Assembly: GCF_030012525.1 (NCBI RefSeq)
Contig: NZ_CP124855.1
Location: 1-64,000, forward strand
DNA from: Chryseobacterium gotjawalense
GTDB taxonomy: Bacteria > Bacteroidota > Bacteroidia > Flavobacteriales > Weeksellaceae
Direction: 5' to 3'
DNA: 64,000 nucleotides
The position numbers and the translations under genes were made by a program. The notes beneath the pieces were generated by a model. The model was not told where the DNA came from. It saw nothing but the letters and a program-made list of their open reading frames with translations, and did no database searches. Below, piece after piece: positions 7,793 to 17,757 of this stretch (within the stretch, counting starts at the first letter, position 1; each line of letters begins with the position of its first letter).

Positions 7793-10537
7793 GTGAGAAA
7801 CTATACTAAAGTATTAAAAATTGCTCCAGCTTTTTTATTGGCCGGGACAATGTTACATGCACAAACTAATGATTCCATAAAAACTGCCGAGATCGAGCAG
7901 GTGGTTTTGATTGGTTATGGAAAGCAGAAGAAAGAAGATCTTACCGGATCGATTGCTTCGATTACGTCGAAAGACTTTAATCCTGGATCTACATCTGCAG
8001 ATCAATTGATTATTGGCAAGGCGCCTGGTGTTACGGTTACCGGAAACGGTGGTAATCCAGGTTCAGGAGCTACCATTCGTATTAGAGGTGGAGCATCTTT
8101 GACAGCAAGTAATGATCCTTTAATAGTGATCGACGGAATCCCAATGGATTTTGGTGGTCTAAGTGGAGCTTCAAATGCGCTAGCATTGATTAATCCAAAT
8201 GACATCGAATCTTTCGACGTTTTAAAAGATGCTTCTGCTGCAGCCATTTATGGTAACAGAGCTTCGAATGGGGTGATTTTGATTACCACCAAAAAAGGTT
8301 CTTCCGGAAGAGTGAGAGTGAACTTCTCTACTTCAGGATCGGTATCTACCAAAATGGGGAATCAGAGCGTTTTAACTGCAGACGAATTTAGAGATTTCGT
8401 AAAAGCAAATGCTTCACAGCATTATGTAGACAAACTCGGAACGGCAAATACCAATTGGCAGGATTTAATTTATCAAACCGCTTGGGGAACCGATAATAAC
8501 GTTGCCATTACAGGTGGGATTAAACAGTTACCTTACCGTTTGTCTTTAGGATATACCGAACAAAACGGTATTGTAAGAACCAATGAGTTTAAAAGAACAT
8601 CAGTAGGCTTAAATTTAACTCCGAAATTCTTTGATAACCACTTGAGCGTTACGGCTAACGTGAAAGGATCGATGACAGAGAACCGTTTCCCTGCAGGAGT
8701 GATTGGTGCCGCACAGTTTTTTGATCCTACACAAGAAGTATTTGATTATTCAGCTCAAGGTAATAAAGTAAATAACTATTGGGAATGGTTTCTAAATCCT
8801 GATAATATTAATGTGAATGCAACCAGAAATCCTATTGCTTCTTTATACGGAAGAAGAGACGTTTCTACTGTATTCCGTGGAATTGGGAATTTGCAGTTGG
8901 ATTATAAATTTCATTTCCTTCCAGACCTGCATTTTAATGTAGTTGGTGGATATGATTATCAGAAAGGAACTGGTGCGATCACTCAATATCCTGGATATGC
9001 AGGAATGTTGGCTTCCGGTGACGTGAGTACAAGAAGAGATTATACGCAGGAGAAAACCAATAAATTATTAGAAACTTATTTAAACTACGTAAAAACAATT
9101 ACCGCAATTGATACGAAAGTAGATTTAATGGCTGGTTATTCTTATCAGCAGTTTCATGACAAAGTACCATCTGCAACAACTTATTACGGAAATCCAACAA
9201 GGGTTGCGACGCCAAGCAATGCTTACGAAGGAAAATTAACTTTATTAGGTTTCTATGGCCGTGGTATTTTTTCCATTGCCAATAAATATATCTTAACCGG
9301 ATCTGTAAGAAGAGATGCTACGTCTCGATTCTACAACGGAACTGATTTGAAAAATAACTGGGGAACATTCTATGCAGCTTCAGGAGCCTGGAAAATCAAA
9401 AATGAAAACTTCCTGAAAAGCTCTACTGTATTTTCAGATTTGAAACTACGTGCCGGTTGGGGAGAAACAGGACAACAGGAAGTAGGAGGTTACTATAATT
9501 CCTTTGCTTCTTACAATGTGTCCGATCCTACTGCACAGTACGGTTTCGGAGATCAGTTTTATTTAATGTACCGTCCGACTCAGTATAATCCTAACTTAAC
9601 CTGGGAAACGACAGCAACGGTTAATGCGGGATTGGATTTTGGATTTTTGAACAACAGAATTACCGGTTCAATCGATTGGTTTAAGAAAAACACCAGAGAT
9701 TTACAGGCAAGAGTTCAGGTTCCGGCAGGAGAATTCAGCAATACCAATATCAAAAATGTTGGGACGATGAAAACTGATGGGATTGAGTTCCTGATTAATG
9801 TGAATCCTGTAAAAACAGAAGATTTTACCTGGGACTTCAGCTTTAATGTTGCTCATTATAACCCTAAAGTTACCCATTTTGATGATGTAGCCGATGGTTA
9901 CGTTATTCAACAGGGAGGTATTTCCGGTGGAGTTGGGAATACGGTACAAGCTCACAGTGTAGGATATACGCCATTCAGTTTCTATGTGTATCAGCAAGCC
10001 TATGATTCTAATGGAAAACCATTGGAAGGAGTTTACGTTGACAGAAACGGCGATGGTAAAATCAGTGCAGATGGTGATAAATATTTCTATAAATCAACTA
10101 CACCAGATGCAACTTTTGGTTTCTCTACGAAATTCAAATTTAAAAACTGGGATCTGTCCACTTCTTTGAGAGCCGTTGTAGGAAATTATGTTTATAATAA
10201 CTTCGATTCCCAATCAAACGTTCAAAGTATTGCAACCAATGAATACTTACAGAATATCTCCAGCACAACTGCAAACTACGGATTTGGAACGCCACAGTAC
10301 TGGAGTGATGCTTTCGTAGAAGATGCTTCATTCTTAAGAATGGATAATTTAACGTTAGGCTATAACTTCGGAGATGTTTTCAATAAAGGAGGCAATCTTA
10401 GAGTTTACGGAATGGCGCAGAATGTATTTGTAGTCACTGATTATTCGGGCGTAGATCCAGAGATTTTTGGAAATATTGATAACGGATTTTATCAGAGACC
10501 AAAAGTGTATTCATTAGGATTAAACTTTCAATTTTAA
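7793..10537 (+). CDS. susC: SusC-like TonB-dependent outer-membrane transporter
   Basis: SusC proteins are beta barrels importing oligosaccharides with energy from TonB. This one is 914 residues, shorter than the usual 1,000 or so. A signal peptide ending LHAQ (about 24) is followed almost directly by the TonB-box-like and plug region (IEQVVLIGYGKQKKEDLTG at 34-52), so the usual N-terminal carboxypeptidase-regulatory-like domain is absent. The plug contains DPLIVIDGIP, and the barrel ends LGLNFQF with the expected terminal Phe. The start is GTG 7793; no ATG lies between it and an in-frame stop at 7772. SusD follows 12 nt later. Maltodextrin as substrate is inferred from neighbours. Confidence 0.93.
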   Translation: MRNYTKVLKIAPAFLLAGTMLHAQTNDSIKTAEIEQVVLIGYGKQKKEDLTGSIASITSKDFNPGSTSADQLIIGKAPGVTVTGNGGNPGSGATIRIRGGASLTASNDPLIVIDGIPMDFGGLSGASNALALINPNDIESFDVLKDASAAAIYGNRASNGVILITTKKGSSGRVRVNFSTSGSVSTKMGNQSVLTADEFRDFVKANASQHYVDKLGTANTNWQDLIYQTAWGTDNNVAITGGIKQLPYRLSLGYTEQNGIVRTNEFKRTSVGLNLTPKFFDNHLSVTANVKGSMTENRFPAGVIGAAQFFDPTQEVFDYSAQGNKVNNYWEWFLNPDNINVNATRNPIASLYGRRDVSTVFRGIGNLQLDYKFHFLPDLHFNVVGGYDYQKGTGAITQYPGYAGMLASGDVSTRRDYTQEKTNKLLETYLNYVKTITAIDTKVDLMAGYSYQQFHDKVPSATTYYGNPTRVATPSNAYEGKLTLLGFYGRGIFSIANKYILTGSVRRDATSRFYNGTDLKNNWGTFYAASGAWKIKNENFLKSSTVFSDLKLRAGWGETGQQEVGGYYNSFASYNVSDPTAQYGFGDQFYLMYRPTQYNPNLTWETTATVNAGLDFGFLNNRITGSIDWFKKNTRDLQARVQVPAGEFSNTNIKNVGTMKTDGIEFLINVNPVKTEDFTWDFSFNVAHYNPKVTHFDDVADGYVIQQGGISGGVGNTVQAHSVGYTPFSFYVYQQAYDSNGKPLEGVYVDRNGDGKISADGDKYFYKSTTPDATFGFSTKFKFKNWDLSTSLRAVVGNYVYNNFDSQSNVQSIATNEYLQNISSTTANYGFGTPQYWSDAFVEDASFLRMDNLTLGYNFGDVFNKGGNLRVYGMAQNVFVVTDYSGVDPEIFGNIDNGFYQRPKVYSLGLNFQF

Positions 10538-10549
10538 TAATTAAGAACA

Positions 10550-12112
10550 ATGAAAAATTTCAGAATAAAAAATATTTCTATCGCAGTAGCCCTTTTTGGT
10601 GCTTCGCTCACGATGACCTCTTGTATTAATGATTTAAGACAGGAACCCATCACCGAAGTTACCGCTGCAAGTCTTTATAAAGATTTTGGAAATTACAAAA
10701 ACCTGTTGGCTAAATTATACGGAGGTTTAGCAGTAGGAGGACAAACTGGTGGAGACGGCAACGGAGATATCGCTGATATCGATGGTGGATTTTCCAACTA
10801 TATGAGACTGTTGTATATCATGCAGGAGATCACTACGGATGAAGCAGTAATTGGATGGAATGACGGTACCCTGCCTGAATTTCATAAAATGACCTGGACT
10901 CCGGCCAATGAATTCAACAATGCAATGTATTACAGACTGTATACAGAAGTTGCTTTCTGTAATGAATTTATTAAAAACACCACTGATGAAATGTTGAGTC
11001 AGAACGGTATTTCAGGAGCCAGTGCTGATGAAGCAAAAGCAATGCGTGCTGAAGCAAAATTCATTAGAGCACAAGCATATTATCATTTGTTAGACCTTTA
11101 CGGGAATGTTCCTTTTGTTGATGAAACTACTTTTGGTACTTTGCCAAAACAAATTTCCAGAGCTGAACTTTTCAAATATGTTGAATCAGAATTAATTTCT
11201 GCCGCAACCGATTTGAAAGCACCGAAAGCGAACGAATATGGCAGAGTAGATAAAGCAGCTGCGTGGACTCTTCTTTCCAGATTATATTTGAATGCGAAAG
11301 TATATACCGGAGCTGAAAGAAATGCAGATGTTATCGCAAATACTGAAAAAGTAATTGGAGCAGGCTATACCTTAAATCCAAAATATGAGAATTTATTCTT
11401 GGCTGATAATAATCTTAATAATCCAGAAAACATCTTTTCGATTGTATATGATGGATTAAAGACCCAGACCAATGGTGGAACAACATTTATGGTTCATGCT
11501 GCAGTTGGTGGAACTATGGATCCTGCGGCTTTTGGTATCAATGGAGGTTGGGGTGGTATCAGAACCACTAAAGCTTTCGTACAGAAATTTGAACCTACCG
11601 ATCTAAGAGGACGTTTTTATACAAGCGGTCAGTCTTTAGAAATCAATGATCTCGGAAACTTCAATGATGGATACGCTTTTATCAAATATAAAAACGTAAA
11701 AAGCAACGGAGCTGTCGGAGCACACGACAACTGGGTAGAAGCAGATATGCCTGTTTACCGTTTGGCAGATGTTTATTTAATGTATGCCGAAGCAGTTCTT
11801 AGAGGTGGCGGCGGCAGCATGACTACAGCGGTTGGATACGTAAATGCGCTAAGAAACAGAGCAAAGGCATCGCCAGTTGCATTTATCGATCTTAACTTTA
11901 TTTTAGACGAAAGATCAAGAGAATTGTCTTGGGAAAATACCAGAAGAACCGATTTAATCCGTTTTGGTAAATTCACCTCGGCAACTTATTTATGGCCTTG
12001 GAAAGGAAATGCAAAAGATGGTATTGCTGTTGGCGAGTACCGTAATTTGTTCCCAATCCCGAACAATGATTTGGTTGTAAACAAGAATCTTGTACAAAAT
12101 CCTGGTTATTAA
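10550..12112 (+). CDS. susD: SusD-like glycan-binding lipoprotein (RagB/SusD family)
   Basis: SusD lipoproteins form the lid of the SusC channel and bind glycans at the cell surface. The 520-residue protein has a lipobox ending TMTSC (Cys25), helical repeats with the family segment MRAEAKFIRAQAYYHLLDLYGNVPF around 165-190, and the typical end NLFPIPNNDLVVN...NPGY. It begins 12 nt after susC, the standard SusC-SusD order. Starch-type substrate is inferred from the GH97 and GH13 enzymes downstream. Confidence 0.95.
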   Translation: MKNFRIKNISIAVALFGASLTMTSCINDLRQEPITEVTAASLYKDFGNYKNLLAKLYGGLAVGGQTGGDGNGDIADIDGGFSNYMRLLYIMQEITTDEAVIGWNDGTLPEFHKMTWTPANEFNNAMYYRLYTEVAFCNEFIKNTTDEMLSQNGISGASADEAKAMRAEAKFIRAQAYYHLLDLYGNVPFVDETTFGTLPKQISRAELFKYVESELISAATDLKAPKANEYGRVDKAAAWTLLSRLYLNAKVYTGAERNADVIANTEKVIGAGYTLNPKYENLFLADNNLNNPENIFSIVYDGLKTQTNGGTTFMVHAAVGGTMDPAAFGINGGWGGIRTTKAFVQKFEPTDLRGRFYTSGQSLEINDLGNFNDGYAFIKYKNVKSNGAVGAHDNWVEADMPVYRLADVYLMYAEAVLRGGGGSMTTAVGYVNALRNRAKASPVAFIDLNFILDERSRELSWENTRRTDLIRFGKFTSATYLWPWKGNAKDGIAVGEYRNLFPIPNNDLVVNKNLVQNPGY

Positions 12113-12129
12113 TTAATAATAAAGAAACA

Positions 12130-13263
12130 ATGAAAAATAATATATTTAAACATATTTTTTTGGCTCTTACCCTCATCTTAGGTTTGGCATCGTGTGAAGA
12201 TCGCGATATCGTAACCATAGATAATGTATCATCGCCAATCGTGATGGATCTCTCTGCAAACAGTTTGATTTTAGACAAAAACTTTCCAGGGAATCCTGCG
12301 CTTACTGTAACATGGAAATCTGCAGCGTACACTGTGCCTACAGAAATTTCATATAAAATTGAAATAGCCGGGGATAAAGATTTCGGAAAACCTCATACCT
12401 TAGCGACAGTTGCCGGGTCACAAAGAGCAGCAGCTTTTACCATGTTGCAGATGAATGATGCAGCTGCGGCAATCGGTTTGGTACCTAATGTATCAGCTAA
12501 AATGTTTATGAGAGTAATTTCGTACTTAGGATCAGGGCACTCTTTAGAAGCAACCTCTAATGTTACCTCATTGATGGTTACCCCTTACGTTTTAACCTAT
12601 CCTAACTTTTACTTGGTAGGAGGTGCGACGTTTGTTGGCTGGACTCCGGAAAAAGCTCAGATTTTATACAAAAAAGACAATCTTTCTTACATCTATACCA
12701 ATTTACAAAGTGGTGAAAATTTCAGATTCTTAGGGCAGTTGGCTTGGGATGGAAAAAACTACGCTTTGAATACCGCTGGTACAAAAGCGGACAACCAATA
12801 TTTCAAACAATGGAGTGACGTTTTCGCAAAACCAGATGGTGATGAGGAAAATATTAAATTCACCGGAGCTAGTGGAGTGTATAAAATCACAATCAACGCT
12901 ACGCAGGGAGTTCAAACTATTGAAGCAAAACCATCTCCGATTGCAGCTTTCGATTTCCCGGAAATTTATTTAGTAGGAAACATAGCAGGTAACGGATGGA
13001 ATGAAGCAAATGCTGTCCCGATGACTACGATTGGTGACGGTGTTTATGAATTCACATCAACACTTGCAGCTGATACTGAATTCAAAATTTTAGGACAAAA
13101 ATCCTGGGGCAACCTGGATTGGGGTAATATCTCCGGAGATGGAAATACTGGGTTCGTTGGTCCGAAAGGAGATAACGGAAACATTAAGTTTGTAGGTGAT
13201 GGTAGTTCATACAAAATCACAGTGAATCTTAAAGGTGGAATTTATAAAATTATCAAACTATAA
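12130..13263 (+). CDS. susE: SusE-like outer-membrane starch-binding lipoprotein
   Basis: The 377-residue lipoprotein (Cys22 after LGLAS) has an N-terminal SusE-type immunoglobulin-like domain followed by two related carbohydrate-binding modules. The modules start near FYLVGGATFVGWTPEKAQ (about 160) and EIYLVGNIAGNGWNEAN (about 279). Each contains an FRFLGQ or FKILGQ strand and a tryptophan-rich stretch. Such proteins are displayed on the cell surface and hold starch near SusC-SusD. It starts 17 nt after susD in the same operon, and its C-terminal half closely resembles that of the next gene. Confidence 0.88.
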   Translation: MKNNIFKHIFLALTLILGLASCEDRDIVTIDNVSSPIVMDLSANSLILDKNFPGNPALTVTWKSAAYTVPTEISYKIEIAGDKDFGKPHTLATVAGSQRAAAFTMLQMNDAAAAIGLVPNVSAKMFMRVISYLGSGHSLEATSNVTSLMVTPYVLTYPNFYLVGGATFVGWTPEKAQILYKKDNLSYIYTNLQSGENFRFLGQLAWDGKNYALNTAGTKADNQYFKQWSDVFAKPDGDEENIKFTGASGVYKITINATQGVQTIEAKPSPIAAFDFPEIYLVGNIAGNGWNEANAVPMTTIGDGVYEFTSTLAADTEFKILGQKSWGNLDWGNISGDGNTGFVGPKGDNGNIKFVGDGSSYKITVNLKGGIYKIIKL

Positions 13264-13305
13264 TTTTTTAATCCTAAACTTTTTTTAATTATTAATTAAA
13301 ACAAA

Positions 13306-14739
13306 ATGAAAAATATTTTAAAATTATTGATGGTATTTTTGTTGCCATTGCTTTTAATCAACGCGTGTAGAGACGATGCAGATAGAGACTGGACTTCTCC
13401 AGAACCTACTTTCAAACTCTACGACACTACGTTGGGTGCCAACACGCTCTATCCGTCGATGGAAAATAATCCGTTTATTTTAACTTGGGATAATGCTACA
13501 ACAGGATCCGGAAGTTATTCGGTGGTGATTTCTGCAACTTCAGACTTTAAAAATAAAGTTGAACTTGCAAAATCAGATACCAATACATTGAAAACAACGA
13601 TTGGTGCTTTGAATACGGCAATGCTTCAGGCAGGACTTAGTCCTTATTTGCCGCAGAACGCGTATGTAAGAATTGAAAGAGGAACTGAGGTTTCAAATAC
13701 TGTTTCATTCTCAGTAACTGCTTATCCGACAGGTAAACCGGTGATTACCAGCCCAACTGCGGGTTCTGCTCTTGTTTTAGACGCAGCCAAACCCACTGTC
13801 ACAGCAACTACTTTCAAATGGACTGATTATACCTATGGTGTGAATGTTAGTTATAAAGTAGAAATTGCTGCATCGGGAACAACTGCTTTTTTATTGGTAG
13901 GTAATGTACAGAATGTGAAGGAATTGGCAGTGTCTAACTTTGATTTGAATGAATTGGCATCAAAACTTTCTTTGCCGGTGAATGTAGCCTCCAGTGTTGA
14001 TGTTCGGGTAACCGCAATCTCAGAATCTGCAGGCGGTGTAATTAGCAAGACTTCAGATGTGGTTACCTTTAAGTTGACTCCGTACAAACCTGACTTTAAA
14101 GCGCTATACATTGTAGGTGGTGCGACGGCTGCTGGCTGGGAGGCATCTAATGCGCAACTTTTGTATCAAAATCAAAACATCTCCGAAATCTACACGTATT
14201 TAGAAAATAACGGCGAGTTCAGATTCCTGGGACAACAGGATTGGAATCCGATCAACTACAGTTTAAATGCTGATGGAATAAAGGATGATTATAAATATTT
14301 TGCTACTTGGTCAGCTAACTTGGAAGTTTCTGGTAATGAAAATATCAAATTTACCGGAAACTCTGGAATGTATAAAATCACGATCGATCAGAATACGAAA
14401 TCAATCACGGTGACTCCTTCTTCAAATCCTGCTTTACCAACCAATGTTTATTTGGTAGGATCAATTCAAGGTTGGAACGCTGGTGCAGCGATATCAATGG
14501 ATCAAGTCGGTGACGGTGTTTTTGAGCATACGATTGCTATTCCAGCTGACGGTGAATTCAAGTTTCTTGGTCAGCAAGATTGGTCCGGTTTGGAATGGGG
14601 GAATATTCACACTGGTGGAAATTCTGGTTACCTCGGTCCAAACGGTGATAACAATAATATCAAGTATGTAGGAACTGGTGGTTTGTACAAAATTACAGCC
14701 AACATCAAAATGGGAACTTATAAAGTAACTCCACTTTAA
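13306..14739 (+). CDS. susF: SusF/SusE-like outer-membrane starch-binding lipoprotein
   Basis: A 477-residue lipoprotein (lipobox ending LLINAC, Cys21) with an N-terminal SusE domain (VVISATSDF), a second SusE-like domain around 150-250, then two binding modules beginning LYIVGGATAAGWEASN (about 266) and VYLVGSIQGWNAGA (about 382). Its last 100 residues align closely with the preceding SusE-like protein, including the pattern GYLGPNGDNNNIKYVG. It has one more domain than its neighbour, as SusF has relative to SusE in Bacteroides. A terminator follows, so susCDEF may form one transcript. Confidence 0.88.
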   Translation: MKNILKLLMVFLLPLLLINACRDDADRDWTSPEPTFKLYDTTLGANTLYPSMENNPFILTWDNATTGSGSYSVVISATSDFKNKVELAKSDTNTLKTTIGALNTAMLQAGLSPYLPQNAYVRIERGTEVSNTVSFSVTAYPTGKPVITSPTAGSALVLDAAKPTVTATTFKWTDYTYGVNVSYKVEIAASGTTAFLLVGNVQNVKELAVSNFDLNELASKLSLPVNVASSVDVRVTAISESAGGVISKTSDVVTFKLTPYKPDFKALYIVGGATAAGWEASNAQLLYQNQNISEIYTYLENNGEFRFLGQQDWNPINYSLNADGIKDDYKYFATWSANLEVSGNENIKFTGNSGMYKITIDQNTKSITVTPSSNPALPTNVYLVGSIQGWNAGAAISMDQVGDGVFEHTIAIPADGEFKFLGQQDWSGLEWGNIHTGGNSGYLGPNGDNNNIKYVGTGGLYKITANIKMGTYKVTPL

Positions 14740-14763
14740 AGAAGAACCTATTTTAAAAACTGA

Positions 14764-14793
14764 AACTGTTGCTTTTTAGCAGCAGTTTTTTTT
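14764..14793 (+). terminator. Terminator after the susCDEF genes
   Basis: AACTGTTGCT and AGCAGCAGTT pair over 10 bp (one G-T) around TTTT, followed by a run of T. It lies 24 nt past the susF stop, separating the binding/transport genes from the enzymes. Confidence 0.75.
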
Positions 14794-14960
14794 GTTTTTT
14801 AGGATAAAGAAGCCTTAAATAATTGTTTATTAATGGCATTTTCTCTAAATTTATTGATTCGAAAAAATCATTATGAAATCGCCATTAATAACCTATTTGG
14901 AAACTGGCAAAAATGAACACAGGCGATTCCATTATGACCTTGAAAAATAAATATCTATCT

Positions 14961-17117
14961 ATGAAAAATATAAAAATATCCGTCCTTTTCCTTCTGTTAG
15001 GAAGTTTTTCTCTCAATGCACAATCTTTAAAATCTCCAGACGGAAAGTTCGAAATGAATTTTCAGTTAAAAGCCGGAGTTCCCTATTATGACCTTAAGTA
15101 TCAAGGTAAAACAGTCGTTGAAGATTCTAAATTAGGATTAAGACTTTTGCGTGATGGCGATATTCAGTTTGCCTCAGAAATCGAAAAAAAAGATCAGAAA
15201 GGAAAAGACTTAGATAACGCATTTACCAAAACTGCAGAAAAATTTGATACCAAAAATGAATCGTGGGATCCGATTATGGGCGAGAAGAAATCCTACATCA
15301 ATCATTATAATGAATTAGCGGTTACTTTAAATCAAGATGCAAATGATCGTCACATTATCATAAAATTCCGTTTGTTTAATGATGGTTTGGGTTTCCGATA
15401 TGAATTTCCGGAGCAGAAAAACCTGAATTATTTCATTATTAAAGAAGAAGATACAGAAATCGATTTACCAACGGATATGAAAGCCTGGTGGCTCGCCGGT
15501 GATTACGATTCTCAGGAATACCACACACAAACCTCCAATCTCTCTCAAGTTCCTGCATTATGGCCAAAAAGTTTCGATGGAAACGCGTCTCAAACTTTAA
15601 TTAAAAATGCAGTCCAAACTCCTTTAATGCTAAAAAAAGAAGGAAAAGATCAATTGTATGTTAACATTTCAGAGGCAGCGGTAATCAATTATCCAGCTTC
15701 AAATTTAGAACTCGATGCGGTGAATTTTAAATTTAAAACGCATTTAACGCCAGACGCTCAAGGTGCAAAAGGTTATATTCAAACGCCAGCTGTTTCTCCC
15801 TGGCGAACGATTATCGTGTCACCAAAAGCGGAAGAAGTTCTCGCTTCAAAAATGATTTTTAATCTCAATGAACCAACACAATATAAAGACACTTCTTACA
15901 TCAAGCCAACAAAATACATGGGCGTTTGGTGGGAAATGATCATCGGAAAATCGCAGTGGGCCTATTCTACAGCAAACAACGTTCACATAGGGAAAACCGA
16001 TTTTTCCAAATTAACACCGAACGGAAAACATGCCGCTAACAATACCAAAGTAAAAGAATACATCGACTTCGCTTCTGCTAACGGTTTTGATGCTTTACTC
16101 ATCGAAGGGTGGAATACCGGTTGGGAAGACTGGTTCGGTCACAGCAAAGAATTTGTTTTTGATTTCATCACGCCTTATCCGGATTTTGATATCAAAATGC
16201 TGAATGATTATGCCCATTCTAAAAATTTAAAATTGATGATGCACCACGAAACTTCTGGTTCCGCGACAAATTATGAAAGATGGGCAGATGATGCATTTAA
16301 ATTAATGAATAAATACGATTATCCTTCTGTGAAAACCGGTTACGTTGGAAATATTATTCCACGCGGCGAGCACCATTATTCACAATGGACCATTAATCAT
16401 TATTTAAGAATTGCCGAAAAAGCGAATAATTACAAAATCATGGTCAACTCCCACGAATCCGTTCGTCCCACAGGTTTAAACCGGACTTATCCAAACTGGA
16501 TCGCTGCCGAAGCTGCTCGCGGAACAGAATTCGAAGCATTCGGAGGAAATAATCCTGATCACCAAACCATCTTGCCATTTACCAGATTTATGGGCGGACC
16601 GATGGACTACACACCGGGAATTTTCCAGACCAAACTCGATTATTATTTTCCTGGCGACACCCGATTTGTGAAAACCACTTTGGCGAAACAGTTGGCGTTG
16701 TATGTCGTGATGTATTCTCCGCTTCAGATGGCGGCAGATTTACCTGAAAATTACGCCAAGCACATGGATGCTTTTCAGTTCATCAAAGACGTGGCCCTCG
16801 ATTGGGATGATACCAAAATTTTATCTGCAGAACCTGGCGATTATATTCACACCGCACGTAAAACCAAAGGAAAAGACGAGTGGTTTGTCGGCGGAATAAC
16901 TGATGAAAATGCCAGAAATTTCACGGTAGATTTCTCTTTCCTGCCAAAAGGGAACAAATACGAAGCCACAATTTATGCTGACGGCGACGATGCGGATTAC
17001 ATCAAAAATCCACAGTCTTATAAAATCTACAAGAAAACGGTCACCAACAAATCAAAGCTTCCCATGAAATTGGCGAGAAGCGGCGGTTATGCGATTTCAG
17101 TGAAACTTTTGAAATAG
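14961..17117 (+). CDS. susB: GH97 alpha-glucosidase, inverting SusB type
   Basis: The 718-residue secreted enzyme releases glucose from maltooligosaccharides in the periplasm. ATG 14961 gives a clean signal peptide ending SLNAQ; the in-frame ATG at 14913 would add 16 residues before it. Glutamates in HHET (Glu430), NSHES (Glu499) and ARGTE (Glu523) correspond to SusB Glu439, Glu508 and Glu532 with a constant offset of nine. All catalytic groups of the inverting, calcium-dependent branch are therefore present. N- and C-terminal beta domains flank the barrel. It follows the susF terminator by 168 nt and probably has its own promoter. Confidence 0.94.
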   Translation: MKNIKISVLFLLLGSFSLNAQSLKSPDGKFEMNFQLKAGVPYYDLKYQGKTVVEDSKLGLRLLRDGDIQFASEIEKKDQKGKDLDNAFTKTAEKFDTKNESWDPIMGEKKSYINHYNELAVTLNQDANDRHIIIKFRLFNDGLGFRYEFPEQKNLNYFIIKEEDTEIDLPTDMKAWWLAGDYDSQEYHTQTSNLSQVPALWPKSFDGNASQTLIKNAVQTPLMLKKEGKDQLYVNISEAAVINYPASNLELDAVNFKFKTHLTPDAQGAKGYIQTPAVSPWRTIIVSPKAEEVLASKMIFNLNEPTQYKDTSYIKPTKYMGVWWEMIIGKSQWAYSTANNVHIGKTDFSKLTPNGKHAANNTKVKEYIDFASANGFDALLIEGWNTGWEDWFGHSKEFVFDFITPYPDFDIKMLNDYAHSKNLKLMMHHETSGSATNYERWADDAFKLMNKYDYPSVKTGYVGNIIPRGEHHYSQWTINHYLRIAEKANNYKIMVNSHESVRPTGLNRTYPNWIAAEAARGTEFEAFGGNNPDHQTILPFTRFMGGPMDYTPGIFQTKLDYYFPGDTRFVKTTLAKQLALYVVMYSPLQMAADLPENYAKHMDAFQFIKDVALDWDDTKILSAEPGDYIHTARKTKGKDEWFVGGITDENARNFTVDFSFLPKGNKYEATIYADGDDADYIKNPQSYKIYKKTVTNKSKLPMKLARSGGYAISVKLLK

Positions 17118-17125
17118 GAAACTGC

Positions 17126-17140
17126 AAACCTTAAAGGTTT
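17126..17140. repeat. Short palindrome upstream of the RAYT-like gene
   Basis: AAACCTTAAAGGTTT is an inverted repeat with 7-nt arms and a 1-nt centre. It shares its outer arms (AAACCTT / AAGGTTT) with the longer palindrome downstream of the same gene. Confidence 0.55.
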
Positions 17141-17156
17141 CAATACAATTTCAGTA

Positions 17157-17753
17157 ATGGAAATAAAATCTCCTTTTCACGAAAATTTTAAATTTGGACA
17201 GATTTATCATCTGTTTACAAGAGTGAATGGAAATGAGCTCATTTTTCGTAAAGAGGATAATTATGTTTATTTTCTGAAGCAAATTTCAAAATATTTGCTT
17301 CCTTACTTAGAGATTTATGCTTATTGCCTGGTTTCGCAACGTCTTAGTTTATTGGTCCGTTTTCGGCCTCAAAATGAGATTTTTAATAATCTTGACTTAC
17401 CCGAAAGAGAACTTTCACCGGAGGAGGAGCATAAATTTTTAATGCAGCCCGTAAGTAATTTGCTCAATTCTTATTCAAAAGCATATAACAAAATATTTCA
17501 AAGAAAAGGTGCATTATTTATTGACTATATTAAAAGAGAGAAAGTGGATGATGAGGCACAGCTTAAAGATATTTTCAAAGGAATTCATCAGATTCCTTTA
17601 CAGCACCGATTAGTGAAAAGTTCTGAAGAATGGAAATATTCCTCATTTAAGGCCTATTTAGATGAAAATAGACCGACTAAAGTCAGCAGAAATTTCATGA
17701 TGAATTTTTTTGAAAATACGCAGGACCTGATACAGTTTCATAAAGTAAATTAA
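17157..17753 (+). CDS. RAYT/IS200-type (TnpA_REP) protein lacking the HUH catalytic histidines
   Basis: REP-associated tyrosine transposases are single-copy nucleases that act on palindromic REP sequences. The 198-residue protein keeps the family framework: GQIYHLFTRVNGNELIF at 14-30, NYVYFLKQISKYL, SYSKAYNKIFQRKGALF at 105-121, and IHQIPLQHRLV at 143-153 where the family has IHxNPVxxGLV. The metal-binding segment, usually YCLMPNHxHLL, reads YCLVSQRLSLL (56-66), so both histidines are replaced, by Arg62 and Ser64. The frame is open with no stop or frameshift. It may be a DNA-binding derivative or a slowly decaying gene. Palindromes flank it on both sides. Confidence 0.8.
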   Translation: MEIKSPFHENFKFGQIYHLFTRVNGNELIFRKEDNYVYFLKQISKYLLPYLEIYAYCLVSQRLSLLVRFRPQNEIFNNLDLPERELSPEEEHKFLMQPVSNLLNSYSKAYNKIFQRKGALFIDYIKREKVDDEAQLKDIFKGIHQIPLQHRLVKSSEEWKYSSFKAYLDENRPTKVSRNFMMNFFENTQDLIQFHKVN

Positions 17754-17757
17754 ATCA

